Position numbers and translations under genes: made by a program. Below the pieces are notes generated by a model. The model was not told the DNA's origin. It saw only the letters and a list, made by a program, of their open reading frames with translations, and made no database searches. A DNA stretch of 64,000 nucleotides. Source: an uncultured Oscillospiraceae bacterium. Its GTDB lineage: Bacteria > Bacillota > Clostridia > Oscillospirales > Oscillospiraceae. Each line of letters opens with the position of its first letter. The stretch's first letter is position 1. Positions 1 to 9,400 of this stretch are shown here, one piece after another. The stretch lies in the NCBI GenBank assembly GCA_910588495.1, contig CAJUPU010000004.1, forward strand, positions 51,305 through 115,304. Reading direction: 5' to 3'.

Positions 1-598
1 TGGCGTAGATGCACACGGCGGCCTCGTACAGGGCGCTCTCCTCGGCGGTGTCCACCACCAGGCGGTTGACGCCGATGCACAAAAAGATGATGGCGCCGGA
101 CAGCAGGCTCAAATGGATGTTGTCGCCGTAGTGACGGATATTTTTGGCGAACAGCACATGGATCAGGGCGTAGGTCCCGGCAAAGACCAGGATCTCCAAG
201 GGGATGCCCAGGGTGGGGGCCTGCCGCAGCGCCGCCCCCACCGGCGGGATCAGCCGGAACAGGATGGTGAGCTTGTTGGCGATGTGCTGGGCGGCGAACC
301 CGGCCATGCAGGCGGGGAGGATCGCCCGGAGACTGCCCTGGAACCAGGAGAGGGCCCCCGCCACCTGCCAGACCATGAGCAGGAAATACCACAGGAACCG
401 GATCAGGCTGGAGCCCGCCGGGATGCCCGTGGCCCCGGCCAGCACGAACATGAACACCAGCGGCAGGTTCCTGAGGGGGGAGCGGGGCTCCCGCCGCCGA
501 AAGCCGGCCAGGAACATTGCCTGGGCGATGACCACCTCCAGCAGGTAGGCGAGGGCCTCCAGGTGGGGCAGCAGCTGGCGGAAGGTGAGCTCCGGCAT
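1..598 (-). CDS. Membrane sensor histidine kinase, N-terminal part (truncated by window edge)
   Basis: Reading the minus strand from an ATG at 598 gives an open frame to the window edge (about 199 residues). It is rich in hydrophobic segments: the residues around LVFMFVLAG, FLWYFLLMVWQVAG, ILVFAGTYALIHVLF and LSGAIIFLCIGV look like membrane helices. It starts three bases after the stop of the LytTR response regulator, so the pair is co-transcribed. Polytopic sensors of the AgrC/GHKL type are the usual partners of LytTR regulators. The kinase domain itself lies outside the window, so the kinase call rests on topology and neighbour. It would act in the cytoplasmic membrane, sensing an unknown signal. 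Confidence 0.6.
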   Translation of the reverse strand, partial: MPELTFRQLLPHLEALAYLLEVVIAQAMFLAGFRRREPRSPLRNLPLVFMFVLAGATGIPAGSSLIRFLWYFLLMVWQVAGALSWFQGSLRAILPACMAGFAAQHIANKLTILFRLIPPVGAALRQAPTLGIPLEILVFAGTYALIHVLFAKNIRHYGDNIHLSLLSGAIIFLCIGVNRLVVDTAEESALYEAAVCIYA

Positions 599-601
599 CT
601 C

Positions 602-1315
602 TCAACCCCCCAGATACTGATTGAGCCGGGTCAGGAATTCCTTTTTCCTGGACCGGCCGATCTTGATCCGCTGCGTCCCGATGGCGATCTCGTCCCCGTG
701 GAGCCCGGTGACATAGCGCAGGTTCACCAGGGCGGAGGCGCTGCACCGGGCGAATTCCCGGCCCTGCAGCTCCCGCTCCCGGTCCCCCAGGCCGCCGTAG
801 GAGCCGATCACCTCCCGGGCGGTGTGGAACATCAGGTCGTGGCCCTTCACCTCGATGTAGAGGATGTCGGAGGAGGAGACCACCCGGAATCCCTCCCTGG
901 TCTTGACGCGGACCGGGAGCCCCTGGCGCTGGGCCAGCACCCGCACCGCCTTGTCCAGCTTCACCGCCAGGCTGTTGTAATTGATGGGCTTGACGCAGTA
1001 GTCGATGGCGTCTACTTCATAGCCGTTCGGGGCATACTGAGGCATATTGGTGATGAAAAACAGCACGGCCATGCTCCCGCGCTCCCGCAGCGCCCGGGCG
1101 GCGTCCAGCCCGTCCATCCAGCCCTCGCCCAGGTCCACGTCCATGAACACCATATCATCGACGATCCGGCTGTCCGTCAAAAACGCCTCGGCCCGGCTGA
1201 AGGAGCGGATCTGGAACGTGCAGTCATGCTCGGCCCCATAGCGGGCCAGGCACTGCTCCAAATATCCGGCATAGCCGGGGTCGTCTTCTATGATGGCGGT
1301 AAAATACTGCTTCAT
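602..1315 (-). CDS. LytTR-family response regulator
   Basis: 237 residues. The N-terminal receiver domain (about 1-125) shows the acidic pocket EDD near the start, the phosphorylatable Asp in FMDVDLGEG (about residue 59) and the conserved Lys in YCVKPI. The C-terminal LytTR DNA-binding domain (about 135-235) contains ILYIEVKGHD and the closing YLGG region. This AgrA/ComE-like layout predicts a phosphorylation-controlled transcription factor for cell-surface or peptide-signalling genes. A promoter with perfect spacing lies upstream (1349-1377). The downstream membrane protein, three bases away, is the likely cognate kinase. The target genes are not evident in the window. Confidence 0.92.
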   Translation of the reverse strand: MKQYFTAIIEDDPGYAGYLEQCLARYGAEHDCTFQIRSFSRAEAFLTDSRIVDDMVFMDVDLGEGWMDGLDAARALRERGSMAVLFFITNMPQYAPNGYEVDAIDYCVKPINYNSLAVKLDKAVRVLAQRQGLPVRVKTREGFRVVSSSDILYIEVKGHDLMFHTAREVIGSYGGLGDRERELQGREFARCSASALVNLRYVTGLHGDEIAIGTQRIKIGRSRKKEFLTRLNQYLGG

Positions 1316-1348
1316 GGGACGGCTCCCCCTTCCTTGTCTCTCGTTTCT

Positions 1349-1377
1349 ATTTTATCCATCCCAGAGATTCTTGTCAA
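1349..1377 (-). promoter_or_regulatory. Sigma-A-type promoter for the LytTR two-component operon
   Basis: On the minus strand TTGACA (1377-1372) and TAAAAT (1354-1349) are separated by exactly 17 bases. The start codon lies 34 bases downstream. Seen directly by inspection. Confidence 0.75.
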
Positions 1378-1424
1378 TACTGCCAGATAAAGGGCGGAGC
1401 TTGTTGGATCTTTGTTCAAAATGT

Positions 1425-1450
1425 AAATTGCGCTGTGGAGCGTGCAATTT
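1425..1450. promoter_or_regulatory. Inverted repeat upstream of the GH2 gene, possible operator
   Basis: AAATTGC (1425-1431) and GCAATTT (1444-1450) form a perfect 7-bp inverted repeat with a 12-base gap, about 75 bases before the GTG start of the glycosidase. It could bind a regulator. Short repeats of this kind can occur by chance. Confidence 0.3.
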
Positions 1451-1522
1451 ATTCCACCAGTCTTGAAAGGGGAGCGCGGGTGGGCTAAAGTGGTGATCGA
1501 TACGAAAGAGGGGGGAGCCCAA

Positions 1523-3448
1523 GTGCGGAAAACTGTGAATATGAACAAGGGCTGGCGGTTCACCGGGCCGGACGGCTCGGTTCGCCCGGTGGACCTGCCC
1601 CACACCTGGAACAGCGTAGACGGCCAGGACGGGGGCAACGACTACTGGCGGGGGACCTGCGTGTATGAAAAGACCTTCCCCAGGCCGGAGCTGGAGGCGG
1701 ATGAGCGGGTCTACCTGGAATTCCGGGGGGTGAACGCCTCGGCGAAGGTGGAACTGAACGGCGCCGAGGTGGGGACCCACGACGGGGGCTACTCCACCTT
1801 CCGCTGGGACGTGACGGACTTTTTGAAGGACGAGAACGCCCTCACCGTCCATGTGGACAACAGCCGCAACGACCGGGTGTACCCCCAGAAGGCGGACTTC
1901 ACCTTCTACGGCGGCATCTACCGGGACGTGAGTCTGATCCTCGTCCACAAATGCCACTTCGACCTGGACCATTTCGGCGCCTCGGGCATCAAGGTCACCG
2001 CCAGGCCGGTGGACAACTACACCCGGGGCGAGGTGGTGGTGGACACCTGGCGCAGTTGCGAGGAGGGCCAGGTCCGCATCGCCATCCAGGACGCCGGTGG
2101 GAACGAGGTGGCCTCCGCCGATATGGCCAGCGTCAAGCTGTCCCTGCCCGACGTCCACCTGTGGGACGGCGTGAAGGCTCCCTACCTTTACACCGCCGTA
2201 GCTACTCTCACCGTGGACGGCAGGAAGGTGGACCAGATCGGCGCCCGGTTCGGCGTCCGGGACTTCTTCGTGGACCCCGCCCAGGGCTTCTTCCTCAACG
2301 GGCGGTCCTATCCCCTCCACGGTGTGTCCCGCCACCAGGACTGGAAGGGGATCGGCAACGCCATCACGAAGGAGCACCACGACGCCGACATGGCCCTGAT
2401 CCGGGAGGTGGGAGCCAACACCATCCGGCTGGCCCACTACCAGCACGACCAGTATTTCTACGACCTGTGCGACCAGTACGGCATGGTGGTGTGGGCGGAG
2501 ATCCCCTATATCTCGGAACACATGCCCAATGGGCGGGAGAATACCCTGTCCCAGGCCAGGGAGCTGGTGGCGCAGAACTATAACCACCCTTCCATCGTGG
2601 TGTGGGGGGTGTCCAACGAGATCACCATCTCCACCAAGGACAAGAAGGACATGCTGGACAACCACCGGGTGCTCAACGACCTGTACCATGAGCTGGACCC
2701 CACCCGGCTGACCACCCTGGCCTGCTACGCCATGTGCGGGCCCTTCAACCGGTCCGCCCACATCACCGACCTGGTGAGCTGGAATTTGTACCTGGGCTGG
2801 TACGTGCCCGGGCTGTTTTTGAACGATTTGTGGATGGGCTTCTTCCATTTCCGCTACCCGAAACGCCCCCTGGGGTACTCCGAGTACGGCTGCGAGGCCA
2901 TGCCCAACCTCCACTCCTCCAAGCCCCGCCGGGGGGACCACACCGAGGAATATCAGTGCGTGTACAACGAGTACATGCTCAAGTGCTTCGACAAACACCC
3001 CTACCTGTGGGCCACCCACCTGTGGAACATGTTCGACTTCGCCGCCGACGCCCGGGACCAGGGGGGCGAGCCGGGGATGAACCACAAGGGGATCGTCACC
3101 TTCGACCGGAAGATCAAAAAGGACAGCTTCTACCTCTATAAAGCCTGGTGGAGCGACCAGCCCTTCGTCCACATCTGCGGGCGGCGGTACGCGGACCGGC
3201 CCGAGGCCGTCACCACGGTGAAGGTGTACTCCAACCAGAAGAAGGTAGCGCTGTACGCCGGCGGCAAGCTCATCGAGGAGAAGAGCGGCGACAAGGTGTT
3301 CACCTTCCAGGTGCCTCTGGAGGGGAAGGTGGAGCTGAAGGCGGTGGCCGGGGACTGTACGGACGCCTGTGTCCTCCGGCATGTGGATACGCCCAACCCC
3401 TCGTATAAACTTCAGGGAAAAAGTTCCAATAGCGCCAACTGGGTATAG
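1523..3448 (+). CDS. Glycoside hydrolase family 2 (beta-galactosidase or beta-glucuronidase type)
   Basis: About 641 residues from a GTG start preceded by a G-rich Shine-Dalgarno (around 1509-1514); longer upstream starts lack one. GH2 layout: sugar-binding jelly roll (LPHTWNSVDG onward), immunoglobulin-like domain, TIM barrel. The acid/base Glu is in GVSNEI and the nucleophile Glu in GYSEYG. An N-x-K triplet occurs in MNHKGIVTFDRK, where E. coli GUS has its carboxylate-binding Asn-Lys, so a glucuronide substrate is possible. Similar triplets may occur in some beta-galactosidases. No signal peptide, so it is cytoplasmic. The downstream GPH symporter and D-mannonate-oxidoreductase-like SDR fit import and intracellular cleavage of a beta-glycoside. 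Confidence 0.88.
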   Translation: MRKTVNMNKGWRFTGPDGSVRPVDLPHTWNSVDGQDGGNDYWRGTCVYEKTFPRPELEADERVYLEFRGVNASAKVELNGAEVGTHDGGYSTFRWDVTDFLKDENALTVHVDNSRNDRVYPQKADFTFYGGIYRDVSLILVHKCHFDLDHFGASGIKVTARPVDNYTRGEVVVDTWRSCEEGQVRIAIQDAGGNEVASADMASVKLSLPDVHLWDGVKAPYLYTAVATLTVDGRKVDQIGARFGVRDFFVDPAQGFFLNGRSYPLHGVSRHQDWKGIGNAITKEHHDADMALIREVGANTIRLAHYQHDQYFYDLCDQYGMVVWAEIPYISEHMPNGRENTLSQARELVAQNYNHPSIVVWGVSNEITISTKDKKDMLDNHRVLNDLYHELDPTRLTTLACYAMCGPFNRSAHITDLVSWNLYLGWYVPGLFLNDLWMGFFHFRYPKRPLGYSEYGCEAMPNLHSSKPRRGDHTEEYQCVYNEYMLKCFDKHPYLWATHLWNMFDFAADARDQGGEPGMNHKGIVTFDRKIKKDSFYLYKAWWSDQPFVHICGRRYADRPEAVTTVKVYSNQKKVALYAGGKLIEEKSGDKVFTFQVPLEGKVELKAVAGDCTDACVLRHVDTPNPSYKLQGKSSNSANWV

Positions 3449-3633
3449 AAGCGCGAGCGTAGGCTGGCAGGCCCGGATGGACCGGAGCGAGGCCGAGCGC
3501 CGGCCCGCGCAAGCGGGCCGGCGACCAGGCCGAGTCGGAGGGAAGCCGGGCCGTCAAGCCAGCCCAACGGGAGCGTGACAAGGAAGCGCGGAGCCGTCGC
3601 GAGCAGGCGCAGCGTGACAAGAAGCGCGACAAC
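3448..3633 (+). repeat. GC-rich intercistronic repeat, copy A
   Basis: It begins at the last base of the GH2 stop codon with GAAGCGCGAGCG and runs to AAGAAGCGCGACAAC just before the next ribosome binding site. It holds the family cores GCGAGGCCGAGCGC and CCAGGCCGAGTCGGAGGG and ends a unit with GCGTGACAA (about 3573-3581), followed by a shortened second unit (about 3582-3620). Internal complementary arms allow stable hairpins, for example GCCGGCCCGC with GCGGGCCGGC. It matches the copies at 5225-5493 and 37259-37554. Confidence 0.85.
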
Positions 3634-3652
3634 ATTTAGAGGAGGAGAGTCC

Positions 3653-5233
3653 ATGAGCCAAGAGCCAAACACCACCTTGAACCGGGCCAAGCCCTATCAG
3701 CTGGTGCTGTTCCCCCTGAACAACGGCGCCACCAACGTGTATTTTGTGCTGATCTTGTCCTATGTGGCCCAGTTCGGCTCCAGTATTTTGAAGCTGGGCA
3801 TGTTCGCCTCCATCATGGTGACGGTCATGCGGGTGGCCGACGCGGTCACCGACCCCATCATCGGGGCCATGATGGACCGCACCAGCACCAAGATCGGCAA
3901 GTTCCGGCCCTTCATGATCCTGGGCAGCGCCGTCATGGCGGTGAGCGTGGTCTGCCTGTATATCCTGACCCCGCTGATCCCCGAGTCCGTGATGTGGGCG
4001 CGCTACGCGGCCTTCGTGGCGGTCTACTTCGTGTGGGTCATCGGCTACACCTTCCAGACCTCCTGCACCCGGGCGGGCCAGACCGTGCTCACCAACGATC
4101 CCAACCAGCGGCCCATGTTCACCATCTTCAACACGGTGGGCAGCCTTTTGGGCATGGGCGTCATGCAGTTCATGATCCCGCTGGTGAAGGGGATGTACGA
4201 CGTGAAGGACGAGGCGGGCAATGTGATCGTGTCCGGCTACTCCGACCCCGCGGTGTTCCGCATCATCACCCCCATCGGCATCGCCATCTCCGTGCTGCTC
4301 ACCATCCTGGCCATCATCGGCATCGCCGAGAAGGACAACCCGAAATATTTCGGCGTGGGCGGCCAGCAGGAGAAGGTGAAGATGTCCGAGTACCTGGAGA
4401 TCATCCGGGACAACAAGCCCATGCAGCGCCTCATGGTGGCCGGCGCGGGGTGCAAGCTGGCCCTGGCCATCGCCACCAACACCACGGTCCTGTTAGCGCT
4501 CTACGGGATCTTGATGGGCAATTATAACTCCCTGTATCTGCCCATGATGGTGCTGGGCTATGTGTGCGCGGTGCCCTTCTTCCTGCTGTCCATGCGCACC
4601 TCCCAGAAACTGGGCCAGCGGGCCTCCCTGATCCGCTATGTGTCGGTGGCGCTCATCTGCTATGTGGGCGTGCTGGCCCTGCTGCTGATGAGCGACCACG
4701 GCGACCCGGCCCGGATGCTGGCCTTCCCCTTCCAGGGGGGCGGGGCCATCAACCTGTACACCATCCTGTTCATCGTGTGCTTCGGCATCGGCTACGGGGC
4801 CTACTACGCCACCGCCGATATGCCCATCCCCATGGTGGCCGACTGCTCCGATTACGAGACCTACCGCTCGGGTAAATATATCCCCGGCATCATGGGCACC
4901 CTGTTCTCTCTGGTGGATAAGCTGGTATCTTCCCTGGCCCAGACCCTGGTGGCGTTCATCTTCCTGATCTTCGCCGGCCTCAGCGACCTGCCCACCGACA
5001 GCACGCCCTATTCCGGCGGCATCAAGGTGGCGGTGATCGTCATGTTCTGCGTGATCCCCATGCTGGCCTGGGGGGCGACGCTGCTGGCCATGAAGGGCTA
5101 CACCCTGACGGGGGAGAAGATGAAGACCATCCAGGCGGTGAACGCCGCCCGGAAGGAGGCCGTGGCGGGCGGCATGAGCCTGGAACGGGCCATGAAGGAA
5201 ATTACGGACGATACGGTGAAAACAGAAGCGTGA
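3653..5233 (+). CDS. GPH-family (MelB/UidB-type) sugar:cation symporter
   Basis: 526 residues from the ATG at 3653, preceded by a strong AGGAGG-type site (3639-3646); the frame opens upstream but only inside the repeat. About twelve hydrophobic segments. Family signatures include the early PLNNGATNVYFV segment, DAVTDPIIGAMMDRT with the Asp residues typical of the MelB cation/sugar site, KIGKFRPFMILGS, and the middle ADMPIPMVADCSDYE. Expected role: sodium- or proton-coupled uptake of a glycoside, possibly a glucuronide given the neighbours. Its last two codons and TGA stop are formed by the start of intercistronic repeat copy B. Confidence 0.92.
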   Translation: MSQEPNTTLNRAKPYQLVLFPLNNGATNVYFVLILSYVAQFGSSILKLGMFASIMVTVMRVADAVTDPIIGAMMDRTSTKIGKFRPFMILGSAVMAVSVVCLYILTPLIPESVMWARYAAFVAVYFVWVIGYTFQTSCTRAGQTVLTNDPNQRPMFTIFNTVGSLLGMGVMQFMIPLVKGMYDVKDEAGNVIVSGYSDPAVFRIITPIGIAISVLLTILAIIGIAEKDNPKYFGVGGQQEKVKMSEYLEIIRDNKPMQRLMVAGAGCKLALAIATNTTVLLALYGILMGNYNSLYLPMMVLGYVCAVPFFLLSMRTSQKLGQRASLIRYVSVALICYVGVLALLLMSDHGDPARMLAFPFQGGGAINLYTILFIVCFGIGYGAYYATADMPIPMVADCSDYETYRSGKYIPGIMGTLFSLVDKLVSSLAQTLVAFIFLIFAGLSDLPTDSTPYSGGIKVAVIVMFCVIPMLAWGATLLAMKGYTLTGEKMKTIQAVNAARKEAVAGGMSLERAMKEITDDTVKTEA

Positions 5234-5493
5234 GCGTAGGCTGGCAGGCCCGGGTGGACCGGAGCGAGGCCGAGCGCAGGGCCGCGCAGCGGCCTGGAGA
5301 CCAGGCCGAGTCGGAGGGAAGCCGGGCTGTCGAGCCAGCCCAACGCGAGCGTGACAACCAAGAAGCGTGAGCGTAGGCGCATAGGGGAGCTTGGAGCAGA
5401 GCGAGGACAAAAGCCGGCCGCCGGAGTGCGGCGGGTTTTGTCCGAGACGGAGCGAAAGCGACCCGGCTATGCGCCCAACGCGAACGTGACAAC
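5225..5493 (+). repeat. GC-rich intercistronic repeat, tandem pair B1+B2
   Basis: B1 (5225-5357) starts GAAGCGTGAGCG, carries GCGAGGCCGAGCGC and CCAGGCCGAGTCGGAGGG, and ends GCGTGACAA. B2 (about 5362-5493) starts with the same GAAGCGTGAGCG but has a different body, closed by complementary arms such as GGCGCATAG / CTATGCGCC, and ends in a similar GTGACAA. The TGA inside GAAGCGTGA is the stop codon of the upstream symporter. Co-directional with transcription. Confidence 0.85.
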
Positions 5494-5513
5494 GAAACGA
5501 GGAGGACACAAAT

Positions 5514-6359
5514 ATGATAGATCTGCCCTTGAACATCGATTTTTCCGGCAAGGTGGTGGTGGTCACCGGCGCGGGCGGCGTGCTGTGCGGCACCATGGCC
5601 AAAGCCTTCGCCCAGGCGGGGGCCAAAGTCGCCGCCCTGGACCTGAACGAGGAGGCGGTGAAGGCCCTGGCCGATGAGTGCAAAGCGGAGGGCTTCACCT
5701 GCGAGGGCTACAAGGCCAACGTGCTGGAGCCGGAGGCCCTGGAGGCCGTCCACCAGCAGGTGCTGAAGGATTTGGGCCCCTGCGACATCCTGGTGAACGG
5801 GGCGGGGGGCAACAACCCCCGGGCCACCACCGACAACGAGTACCAGCACGAGTGGTCTGAGGGCAAAAAGGGCTTCTTCGACCTGGACGCGGGGGGCGTG
5901 GACTTCGTGTTCAAGCTGAACTTCCAGGGCACCCTCCTGCCCACCCAGACCTTTGCCAAGGACATGGTGGCGCGCAAGTCCGGCGTGATCTTGAACGTGG
6001 GCTCCATGAACGGCTATATCCCGCTGACCAAGATCCCCGCCTACTCCGGGGCCAAGGCCGCCATCAGCAACTTCACCCAGTGGCTGGCCACCCACTTCGC
6101 CAAGTCCGGCATCCGGTGCAACGCCATCGCCCCCGGCTTCCTGGTGTCCAACCAGAACCGGAGACTGCTCTTCCACGAGGACGGCACCCCCACCCCCCGG
6201 TCCGCCAAGATCCTCGGCGGCACCCCCATGGGCCGCTATGTGGAGAGCGAGGAGCTGCTGGGCGGCGTGTTCTTCCTGTGCGACGACAGGGCCGCCGGGG
6301 CCATCACCGGCGTGGTGCTGCCCATCGACGCGGGATTCGCGGCGTATTCCGGCGTTTGA
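5514..6359 (+). CDS. SDR-family oxidoreductase, D-mannonate oxidoreductase-like
   Basis: 281 residues, ATG at 5514 with a GGAGGA site just upstream. Classical SDR features: cofactor motif TGAGGVLCG near residue 20, NGAGG, catalytic Ser in VGSMNG, Tyr-x-x-x-Lys as YSGAK, and IRCNAIAPGF. The LNIDFSGKVVVVTGAGGVLCG start and the size match the Bacillus UxuB (YjmF) type of D-mannonate oxidoreductase, which interconverts fructuronate and mannonate. That role is inferred. It would fit beta-glucuronide catabolism with the upstream GH2 and symporter, but no glucuronate isomerase or mannonate dehydratase is in view. Confidence 0.78.
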   Translation: MIDLPLNIDFSGKVVVVTGAGGVLCGTMAKAFAQAGAKVAALDLNEEAVKALADECKAEGFTCEGYKANVLEPEALEAVHQQVLKDLGPCDILVNGAGGNNPRATTDNEYQHEWSEGKKGFFDLDAGGVDFVFKLNFQGTLLPTQTFAKDMVARKSGVILNVGSMNGYIPLTKIPAYSGAKAAISNFTQWLATHFAKSGIRCNAIAPGFLVSNQNRRLLFHEDGTPTPRSAKILGGTPMGRYVESEELLGGVFFLCDDRAAGAITGVVLPIDAGFAAYSGV

Positions 6360-6456
6360 ACGCGCCGGTCCGCATAGTTTGAAAGGGGGTGGCGGCGGAC
6401 ATAGACCACGCCGGAAACGACGCAGACAGAAGTAGTGATCAAAGGAGGAGTTCAAG

Positions 6457-9400
6457 TTGAAAAAGACCGGCCTCTGGCGAGGACTCACCAGCCTTTTGTG
6501 CTTCATCCTCGCCATCTCCATCATCCTGGGCAATGTCCTGGAGGCCAACGCGGGCACCATCGACACTTACCTGGGGACCCTCAGCGAGGAGTTCGTCTCG
6601 GAAAATACCCCGGACGATCCTCTGTATGACAAATTCACCCCCCCGGCGGAGTTTTTGAACGCCGACGGCACGGGCAACTCCAACGCCCTGATCGCGGCGG
6701 CCATCGACCTGGGCCGCCGGGAGGCGGCGGAGGGCAGCGTCCTGCTGAAGAACGAGAACGGCGCTCTGCCCCTGGGCTCCGGGTCCAGCGTGACCCTGCT
6801 GGGCATCCGCTCTCACAAGAACCTGCTGGGCTCCAGCTTCGGCGTGAAGGCCCAGGGGCCCTTCATCAGCCTGGAGCAGGCTCTGAGCAAGGACAAGACC
6901 GACTTTGCCAACACCATGTCCTGGTCCGTGGGTTCTCGGGGGGCCCCTCCGGGAGCCACCGTGGGCACCGCCTGGGCAGGCGATGAGTTCGGCTTCGAGG
7001 GGGCCGGGTTCCAGCTGAACCAGACCATGATCGACGTGTATGAGACGCTGAGCCAGAGCGAGAAGTACACCCACTACGAGAACGAGCCCGCCGCCGAGGT
7101 CTACGACCCCGGCGAGCCCTCGATCGATGAGATCGAGGGCGTCGATCCCGGCTTCCGCTCCAGCTTCGCCCAGTACGGCGACGCGGCCATCGTGGTGATC
7201 GCCCGTCCCAGCTCCGAGTCTGTGGACTACCTGCCCGGCGGCGTGGCCGACGGCCTGGATTTCGAGCACGGCGAGCCCTTCTCCCTGACCAAGAACGAGC
7301 GGGACGCCATCGAGCTGGCCAAGGAGTGCTCCGACAAGGTGATCGTCCTCATCTCCAGCTCCGCCTCGGTGGAGATCGGCTCCTTGAAGGACGATCCCGA
7401 GGTGGACGCGATCATGTGGATCGGCGCCCCCGGCTGCTATGGGATGCTGGGCGTGGCGGACCTGCTGTGCGGCCGGGTCAGCCCCTCCGGCGGCCTGTTC
7501 GACATCTTCACCGCCTATAACATGTCCGCCCCCGCCATGCAGAACATGGGCAAGATGTACTACGCCAACACTGAGGGCACCATCACCCGCTCCGGCGGCG
7601 TGATGTCCTTCACCCCCGGCGCCTACACCATCGAGGCGGAAGGCATGTACGTGGGCTACCGGTACTACGAGACCCGGTATTATGACTGCGTGGCCGGCAC
7701 CGGCAAGGCCGATTCCTCCGCCGGGACCTACGCCTCCAAGGGCGGCTGGAACTACGGAGACGAGGTGACCTACGGCTTCGGCTACGGCCTGAGCTACACC
7801 ACCTTCGACTTCGACCTCCAGGGCGAGCCCAAGTTCGAGATCTCCACCGACCCGGAGACCGGCGCCCCCAGCGCCTACGCCACCTTCAGCGTGAAGGTGA
7901 CCAACACCGGCTCCGCCGCGGGCAAGACCCCGGTGCAGATCTACGGCCAGGCCCCCTACACCCAGGGCGGCGTGGAGAAGCCCGCCATCCAGCTGCTGAA
8001 CTTCGAGAAGTCCGGCGTGCTGGCCCCCGGCGCCTCCGAGACGGTGGAGGTGAAGGTGGACCTGCAGTTCATCGCCAGCTATGACGAGAACTACGACAAC
8101 GGCGACGGCACCAAGGGCACCTATATCATGGATCCCGGCGACTACTATTTCGCGGTGGGCAACGGCGCCCACGACGCGCTCAACCACATCATGGCCGCCC
8201 AGGGCATGGACGAGACCAAGATGGTGGGCCAGGGCAGCGCCGACCAGGCCTATGTCAAGGCCATCGACGAGAGCTTCATCTCCAAGACCCTGTTCTCCGT
8301 GTCCAAGACGGGCTACAAGATCTCCAACCAGCTGCCCTACGCCGACTGGAACTACTACCAGCCCGGCGAGGTCACCTACCTCAGCCGCGCCGACTGGGAG
8401 GGCACCTATCCCAAGAGCTACACCGATATGACCCTCACCAGCCAGGAGCTGATCGACGCGCTCAACGGCAAGCTCTACGACCTTCAGACCGGCGACGACA
8501 CCTCCGACATCAAATGGGGCCAGGACAACGGCATCAAGTTCTATGAGATGTTCGGCAAGGAGTACGACGATCCCATGTGGGATCGGCTGCTGGACCAGCT
8601 GACCATGGAAGAGGCCATGTATATCTTCACCTTCGGCGGTCCGTCCATCCCCGGCGCGGAGTCCATCGGCACCGTGGAGACCTATATGACCGAGAACGCG
8701 GGCAACGGCATCGCCGTCAACCTGAACGCCTCCAAGGACCCCGGCGCGCCCTGGGCCATCCCCGCCAGCGACCCCAACGGCAACTGGCACCCCGAGGTGT
8801 TCGCCAACGCCCCCATGGGCGCGTCCACCTTCAACCCCGAGCTCATGTATGAGCTGGGCCAGTTCGAGGGCATCGAGTCGCTGTTCACCGGCATCAACAT
8901 CCTGTGGGGCCCCGGCCTGAACACCCATCGCCACGCCTACAACGGCCGCAACGGCGAGTATTACTCCGAGGATCCCGTCCTGTCCGGCGTGGCGGCCATG
9001 GAGTTCGCCATCGGCGCGCTGGAGTACGGCCTGGTGGCCGCCCCCAAGCACTTCGCCTTCAACGACCAGGAGTCCGAGCGGGGCGGCGTGTCCCCCTGGA
9101 TGACCGAGCAGCGGGCCCGGGAGGTGGAGCTGCGGGCCTATCAGATCGCCTTTGAGGCCAGCAAGTACGACACCGACGATTTCGACGCGGGCATGCGGGG
9201 CCTGATGACCTCCTTCTCCAAGATCGGCGCCATCGAGTGCACCTGCAGCTACGGCCTGATGACCGAGATCCTGGCCAACGAGTGGGGCTTCATCGGCTAC
9301 GCCGTTACCGACATCTACGACGACACCGACCTGTGGACCGCCGTGCTCAACTCCGGCACCACCTGCTTCGACACCCGGGGCCAGTCCGGCTTCTACAAGA

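Noticed and set aside
113..1390. Plus-strand frame over the LytTR regulator
   Set aside because: Shadow of the two-component genes on the minus strand; rich in Gly/His/Gln/Pro with no recognisable domain.
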